A DNA stretch of 64,000 nucleotides from Rhizobium leguminosarum bv. trifolii WSM2297 (GTDB lineage Bacteria > Pseudomonadota > Alphaproteobacteria > Rhizobiales > Rhizobiaceae), in contig NZ_JH719393.1 of assembly GCF_000271845.1 (NCBI RefSeq), forward strand, positions 744,001 through 808,000, read 5' to 3'. The notes beneath the pieces were generated by a model. It searched no databases and was not told the DNA's origin. It saw only the letters and a list, made by a program, of their open reading frames with translations. This document shows positions 60,336 to 64,000 of this stretch, in pieces. A program made the position numbers and the translations under genes. Positions within the stretch are counted from its first letter, which is position 1, and every line of letters starts with the position of its first letter.

Positions 60336-60380
60336 GCAATTCCAGCAAAAGTGTGCAGCGGTTTTTGCGTGCGGAATTGC
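60336..60380 (+). repeat. Palindromic intergenic repeat, copy B
   Basis: This 45-base element is bounded by GCAATTCC and GGAATTGC, with inner GCAAAA/TTTTGC pairing. It is the partner of copy A at 48827-48870. It begins directly behind the stop codon at 60335 and lies between convergent genes, so it may also act as a terminator. Confidence 0.8.
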
Positions 60381-60394
60381 GCAACTGTAATGAG

Positions 60395-62533
60395 CTATTG
60401 ATTTCGCCGCCTGCCCTGCAGCAGGTCGAGGACGGAGTTTGCCGCTTCGAGGACATTGGTGCCCGGACCGAACACGGCTGCAACGCCATGTTCGTGCAGG
60501 AATTCATAGTCCTGCCGCGGGATGACGCCGCCGCAGACGACGATGATGTCGTCACCGCCCTTTTCCCTCAGCCTGTTGATCAGCTGCGGCAGCAGTGTCC
60601 TGTGCCCTGCCGCCAGCGACGAGACGCCGACGACATTGACCTTTTCATCGAGCGCCAACGCGACCGCCTCTTCGGGTGTCTGGAACAGCGGGCCGGCGAG
60701 CACATCGAAGCCGATATCGCCGAAGGCCGAGGCGATCACCTTGGCGCCGCGGTCGTGTCCGTCCTGACCGAGCTTGGCGACCATGATCTTCGGCCGGTGT
60801 CCCATTGCTTCCGTCACCTCCGTCATGCGCGACTTGAGCACGGCGAGCTCCGGCTCGTCGTCATAGGCCTCGCCATAGACGCCGGTGATGACCTCAGGCG
60901 TGGCCGTGTGATCGCCGAAGGCCTCGCGCATGGCGTCCGATATCTCGCCGACGGTGGCGCGGGCCCGCGCCGCTTCGATGGCGGCTTCGAGCAGGTTGCC
61001 GCGGCCGCTGCGTGCGGTCAGCGTCAAGGCGGCCAGTGTTTCGCGCACGGCGTTGCCGTCGCGGCGGCGCTTCGTTTCCTCGATGCGTTTGATCTGCGCG
61101 GTGCGCACTGCGCTGTTGTCGATCTCCAGAATGTCGATCGGCTGTTCGTTGTCGAGCCTGTAGCGGTTGACGCCGACGATGACCTCCTCGCCCTTGTCGA
61201 CGGCTGCCTGGCGGCGGGCGGCGGCCTCCTCGATCAGCCGTTTCGGCAGGCCGTCATTGACGGCCTTGGTCATGCCGCCCAATGCCTCCACCTCCTCGAT
61301 CAGCGCCCATGCCTTGTCGGCAAGCTCCTTCGTCAGGCTCTCGACGTAATAGGAACCGGCCAACGGATCGACCACCCTGGTGACACCGGTTTCGTGGCTC
61401 AGGATCAGCTGCGTATTGCGGGCGATGCGGGCTGAAAATTCCGTTGGCAGCGCGATCGCCTCGTCGAAGGAATTGGTGTGCAGCGACTGCGTGCCGCCGA
61501 GTACGGCCGACATCGCCTCGAAAGCGGTGCGGATGATGTTGTTATAGGGATCCTGCTCCTGCAGCGAGACGCCGGAGGTCTGGCAATGGGTGCGTAGCAT
61601 CAGTGACGAGGCCTTTTTCGGCTGGAACTCCTCCATGATCTTCGTCCAGAGCAGCCGGGCGGCGCGCAGCTTGGCGGCCTCCATGAAGAAGTTCATGCCG
61701 ATGGCGAAAAAGAAGGACAGCCTTCCGGCGAAATCATCGACGTTGAGACCCTTGGCGATCGCCGCTCTGACATATTCCCGGCCGTCAGCCAGGGTGAAGG
61801 CGAGTTCCTGCACCAACGTCGCGCCGGCTTCCTGCATGTGGTAGCCGGAAATCGAGATCGAGTTGAATTTCGGCATCTCCTTTGCGGTATATTCGATGAT
61901 GTCGGCGACGATCCGCATCGAGGATTCCGGGGGGTAGATATAGGTGTTGCGGACCATAAACTCCTTGAGGATGTCGTTCTGGATGGTCCCGGACAGATCG
62001 GCCTTCGAAACGCCTTGCTCTTCGCCGGCAACGATGAAGGAGGCGAGGATCGGGATGACGGCACCGTTCATGGTCATCGACACCGACATGTCGGCAAGCG
62101 GAATGCCGTCGAACAGGATCTTCATGTCCTCAACACTGTCGATGGCGACACCGGCCTTGCCGACATCGCCTTCGACCCGCGGATGGTCGCTGTCATAACC
62201 GCGATGGGTGGCAAGATCGAAAGCGACCGACAGGCCCTTCTGGCCGGCGGCGAGGTTCTTCCGGTAGAACGCGTTCGACGCTTCCGCCGTCGAGAAGCCG
62301 GCATATTGGCGGATCGTCCAGGGCCGACCGGCATACATCGTCGCGCGCGGGCCGCGGGTAAAGGGCGAAAAACCGGGAAGCGAGCCGAGGTGGTCCGCAC
62401 CCTCGAGATCCTCGGCCGTATAGAGTGGCTTGACGGCGATGCCTTCCGGCGTTTGCCAGTTCAGCGTTTCCGGCGCGGCGCGCAATTCCTTTTGCGCCAG
62501 CTCCGCCCAATCCGACAGCGTCTTTTTCGTCAT
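60395..62533 (-). CDS. scpA: Methylmalonyl-CoA mutase, single-chain
   Basis: The 712-residue adenosylcobalamin enzyme has the N-terminal CoA-binding barrel ([56 protein letters not shown]) and the C-terminal B12 domain with DGHDRG ([20 protein letters not shown]). It interconverts methylmalonyl-CoA and succinyl-CoA, the last step of propionyl-CoA use. Length and continuous frame indicate the homodimeric large-subunit type (ScpA/BhbA). The start ATG 62533 follows GGAGGAAAGGC. No epimerase or MeaB chaperone gene is adjacent. Confidence 0.95.
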   Translation of the reverse strand: MTKKTLSDWAELAQKELRAAPETLNWQTPEGIAVKPLYTAEDLEGADHLGSLPGFSPFTRGPRATMYAGRPWTIRQYAGFSTAEASNAFYRKNLAAGQKGLSVAFDLATHRGYDSDHPRVEGDVGKAGVAIDSVEDMKILFDGIPLADMSVSMTMNGAVIPILASFIVAGEEQGVSKADLSGTIQNDILKEFMVRNTYIYPPESSMRIVADIIEYTAKEMPKFNSISISGYHMQEAGATLVQELAFTLADGREYVRAAIAKGLNVDDFAGRLSFFFAIGMNFFMEAAKLRAARLLWTKIMEEFQPKKASSLMLRTHCQTSGVSLQEQDPYNNIIRTAFEAMSAVLGGTQSLHTNSFDEAIALPTEFSARIARNTQLILSHETGVTRVVDPLAGSYYVESLTKELADKAWALIEEVEALGGMTKAVNDGLPKRLIEEAAARRQAAVDKGEEVIVGVNRYRLDNEQPIDILEIDNSAVRTAQIKRIEETKRRRDGNAVRETLAALTLTARSGRGNLLEAAIEAARARATVGEISDAMREAFGDHTATPEVITGVYGEAYDDEPELAVLKSRMTEVTEAMGHRPKIMVAKLGQDGHDRGAKVIASAFGDIGFDVLAGPLFQTPEEAVALALDEKVNVVGVSSLAAGHRTLLPQLINRLREKGGDDIIVVCGGVIPRQDYEFLHEHGVAAVFGPGTNVLEAANSVLDLLQGRRRNQ

Positions 62534-62631
62534 GCCTTTCCTCCGGCTTATTTCGCCCGCACCCTACCATTTCACGGGATCGCCGTGCGATACCAATCCT
62601 TGATTTTTATTCCAGGCCCAGGATTCGTCTC

Positions 62632-63990
62632 ATGAAGACAATGCAGATCTATGCCTTCGACATGAACTGCGTCGGGCATATCAACCACGGCCTGTGGACG
62701 CATCCGCGCGACCGGTCGGTCGAGTATACCGATCTCGACTACTGGACGGAGTTCGCCAGGACCGCCGAGCAAGGCAAGCTGGACGGCATCTTTCTCGCCG
62801 ATATCGTCGGCGTTTATGACGTCTACAAGGGGAGCCCGGCGCCGGTAATCGAGACGGCGGCGCAAATCCCGGTCAACGATCCGCTGATCCCGATTTCGGC
62901 GATGGCCTATGTTACGAAAAATCTGGGTTTCGGCGTCACTGTCAATACTACCTACGAGCCGCCCTTTTTGCTGGCGCGGCGCATGTCGACGCTCGACCAC
63001 CTGACCAAGGGGCGGATCGGCTGGAACATCGTCACGGGCTATCTCGATAGCGCTGCCCGCAGCATGGGTTTCGACACGCTGCCGGAGCATGATGCGCGTT
63101 ACGATGCTGCCGAGGAATATCTTGAGATCGTCTACAAGCTCTGGGAGGGCAGCTGGGGCGACGATGCGGTGCTGCGCGACAAGTCGGGCGGCATTTATGC
63201 CGCTCCATCGAAGGTGCGTGCCGTCAGTCACGACGGCAAATATTACCGGATGGAGGGTATCCATCTTGCCGAACCCTCGCCCCAGCGCACGCCCCTGCTC
63301 TTCCAGGCCGGCGCTTCGGCCCGCGGGCAGGATTTTGCAGCCCGCCACGCCGAATGTGTCTTTATCGCCAGCCCGAACCCCGGGGCGGCCCGGCCGACCG
63401 TCCATGCGCTCCGGGCGAAGGCGGAGGCATTCGGCCGTGGCGGAGCGGCCTTGAAGATCGTGAATCTGATCACCGTTGTCGTCGGGCGGACGGAGAGGCA
63501 AGCGCAGGACAGATTGGAGGACTATCGCCGACATGCGAGCGTCGAAGCCTCGCTTGCGCACTACTCTGCCTCGATCGGCATCGACCTGGCGAAATACCAG
63601 CTGGATGACGTTGTCGACCAGAGCTCGACCAACGCCAATCAATCGGCGCTTGCTGCAATCACCAAGCAGGCGGCAAAGCCAGTGACGAAGCGAGAGATCG
63701 TCGACCAGATGGTGCTTGGCAGTCGGATTAAGCCGATGGTTGGCGCGCCGGAGCAGATCGCCGATCGCCTACAGACATGGATCGCCGAAGGCGATATCGA
63801 CGGCTTCAACCTGGCACGGACAGTGGCACCGGAGAGCCTGCGGGATTTCGTCGAACTGGTGGTGCCGGTGCTGCAGGAGCTTGGCGTCTTCAAAGCGGAC
63901 TATTCTGAGGGACCATTGCGGCAAAAACTCTTCGGCGGCGGGAACGGCAGATTGCCCGCCGCTCATCCCGCCGCCAGATTCCGGCGCTAA
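62632..63990 (+). CDS. LLM-class flavin-dependent monooxygenase (NtaA/SnaA/DszA family), second copy
   Basis: The 452-residue protein is a paralogue of 21975-23372, with matching segments MQIYAFDMNCVGHINHGLW, GKLDGIFLADIVGVYDVYKG, RMSTLDHLTKGRIGWNIVTG and PLLFQAGASARGQDFAARHA. It should use FMNH2 and oxygen to cleave a C-N or C-S bond. It is divergent from methylmalonyl-CoA mutase with 98 bases between. What follows it lies outside the window, so its transporter or reductase partner cannot be seen. Confidence 0.92.
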   Translation: MKTMQIYAFDMNCVGHINHGLWTHPRDRSVEYTDLDYWTEFARTAEQGKLDGIFLADIVGVYDVYKGSPAPVIETAAQIPVNDPLIPISAMAYVTKNLGFGVTVNTTYEPPFLLARRMSTLDHLTKGRIGWNIVTGYLDSAARSMGFDTLPEHDARYDAAEEYLEIVYKLWEGSWGDDAVLRDKSGGIYAAPSKVRAVSHDGKYYRMEGIHLAEPSPQRTPLLFQAGASARGQDFAARHAECVFIASPNPGAARPTVHALRAKAEAFGRGGAALKIVNLITVVVGRTERQAQDRLEDYRRHASVEASLAHYSASIGIDLAKYQLDDVVDQSSTNANQSALAAITKQAAKPVTKREIVDQMVLGSRIKPMVGAPEQIADRLQTWIAEGDIDGFNLARTVAPESLRDFVELVVPVLQELGVFKADYSEGPLRQKLFGGGNGRLPAAHPAARFRR

Positions 63991-64000
63991 CTTATTTATG

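Noticed and set aside
62534..62631. A cobalamin riboswitch ahead of the B12-dependent mutase
   Set aside because: The divergent gap is only 98 bases and shows no B12-box sequence; too short for a riboswitch plus two promoters.
1..64000. CRISPR arrays, tRNA or rRNA genes, prophage or insertion sequences
   Set aside because: No regularly spaced repeats, cloverleaf-like sequences, rRNA segments, transposase or integrase motifs were noticed when reading the sequence; small elements could still be missed by eye.

Overview
The window looks like a stretch of a Rhizobium-type alphaproteobacterial genome (R. leguminosarum/R. etli group is my inference). It has high GC and is dominated by ABC importers, many overlapping start/stop codons, LacI/GntR/AraC regulators beside each transporter set, a GbsR/MarR-cydDCABX cluster, and short palindromic intergenic repeats of the rhizobial kind. 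No rRNA, tRNA, CRISPR array, phage gene or transposase was seen. Almost all DNA is coding.

Layout. (1) 1-2928: a sugar phosphate isomerase (cut by the window edge) and a Gfo/Idh/MocA dehydrogenase, divergent from a LacI regulator with a perfect operator-like palindrome between them. (2) 3029-15240: a complete amine or amino-acid utilisation locus. A leftward operon (ureohydrolase, binding protein, class III transaminase, gamma-glutamyltransferase, semialdehyde dehydrogenase, small-molecule kinase, AGXT2L-like phospho-lyase) diverges from a GntR regulator and the remaining importer genes. The kinase/phospho-lyase pair resembles the hydroxylysine kinase plus phosphohydroxylysine phospho-lyase pair of animals and is the strongest candidate for an under-described pathway. 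(3) 15558-29642: a probable organosulfur or C-S/C-N bond cleavage locus. It has two SfnB/DszC-like flavin monooxygenases, an NtaA/DszA-like monooxygenase, a sugar-type ABC importer, a peptide-type ABC importer and a class V transaminase. (4) 29713-37768: a Ugp-like glycerophosphodiester importer operon with a glycerophosphodiesterase, a LacI regulator and an inositol monophosphatase, facing a second, divergent phosphodiesterase. Glycerophosphoinositol use is a reasonable guess. (5) 38104-41686: YbaK-type editing protein, Tim44-like protein, 2-hydroxyacid dehydrogenase, HupE-type metal permease. (6) 41971-49011: regulator, CydDC exporter, cytochrome bd oxidase CydAB and the small subunit CydX. 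(7) 49056-58806: a sugar importer with an AraC regulator, a dehydrogenase/aldo-keto reductase fusion, two more Gfo/Idh/MocA enzymes and a VOC protein. (8) 59175-63990: a FAH-family probable 2-keto-3-deoxy-acid dehydratase, methylmalonyl-CoA mutase and a second NtaA/DszA-like monooxygenase.

Recurring theme: each region pairs one importer with two to six catabolic enzymes and one regulator. Four of the five binding-protein genes are followed by a strong hairpin before the next gene of the operon, which fits the usual need for excess binding protein. All functional assignments come from motifs read by eye; no database search was run, and substrates of transporters and oxidoreductases are inferred from context only.
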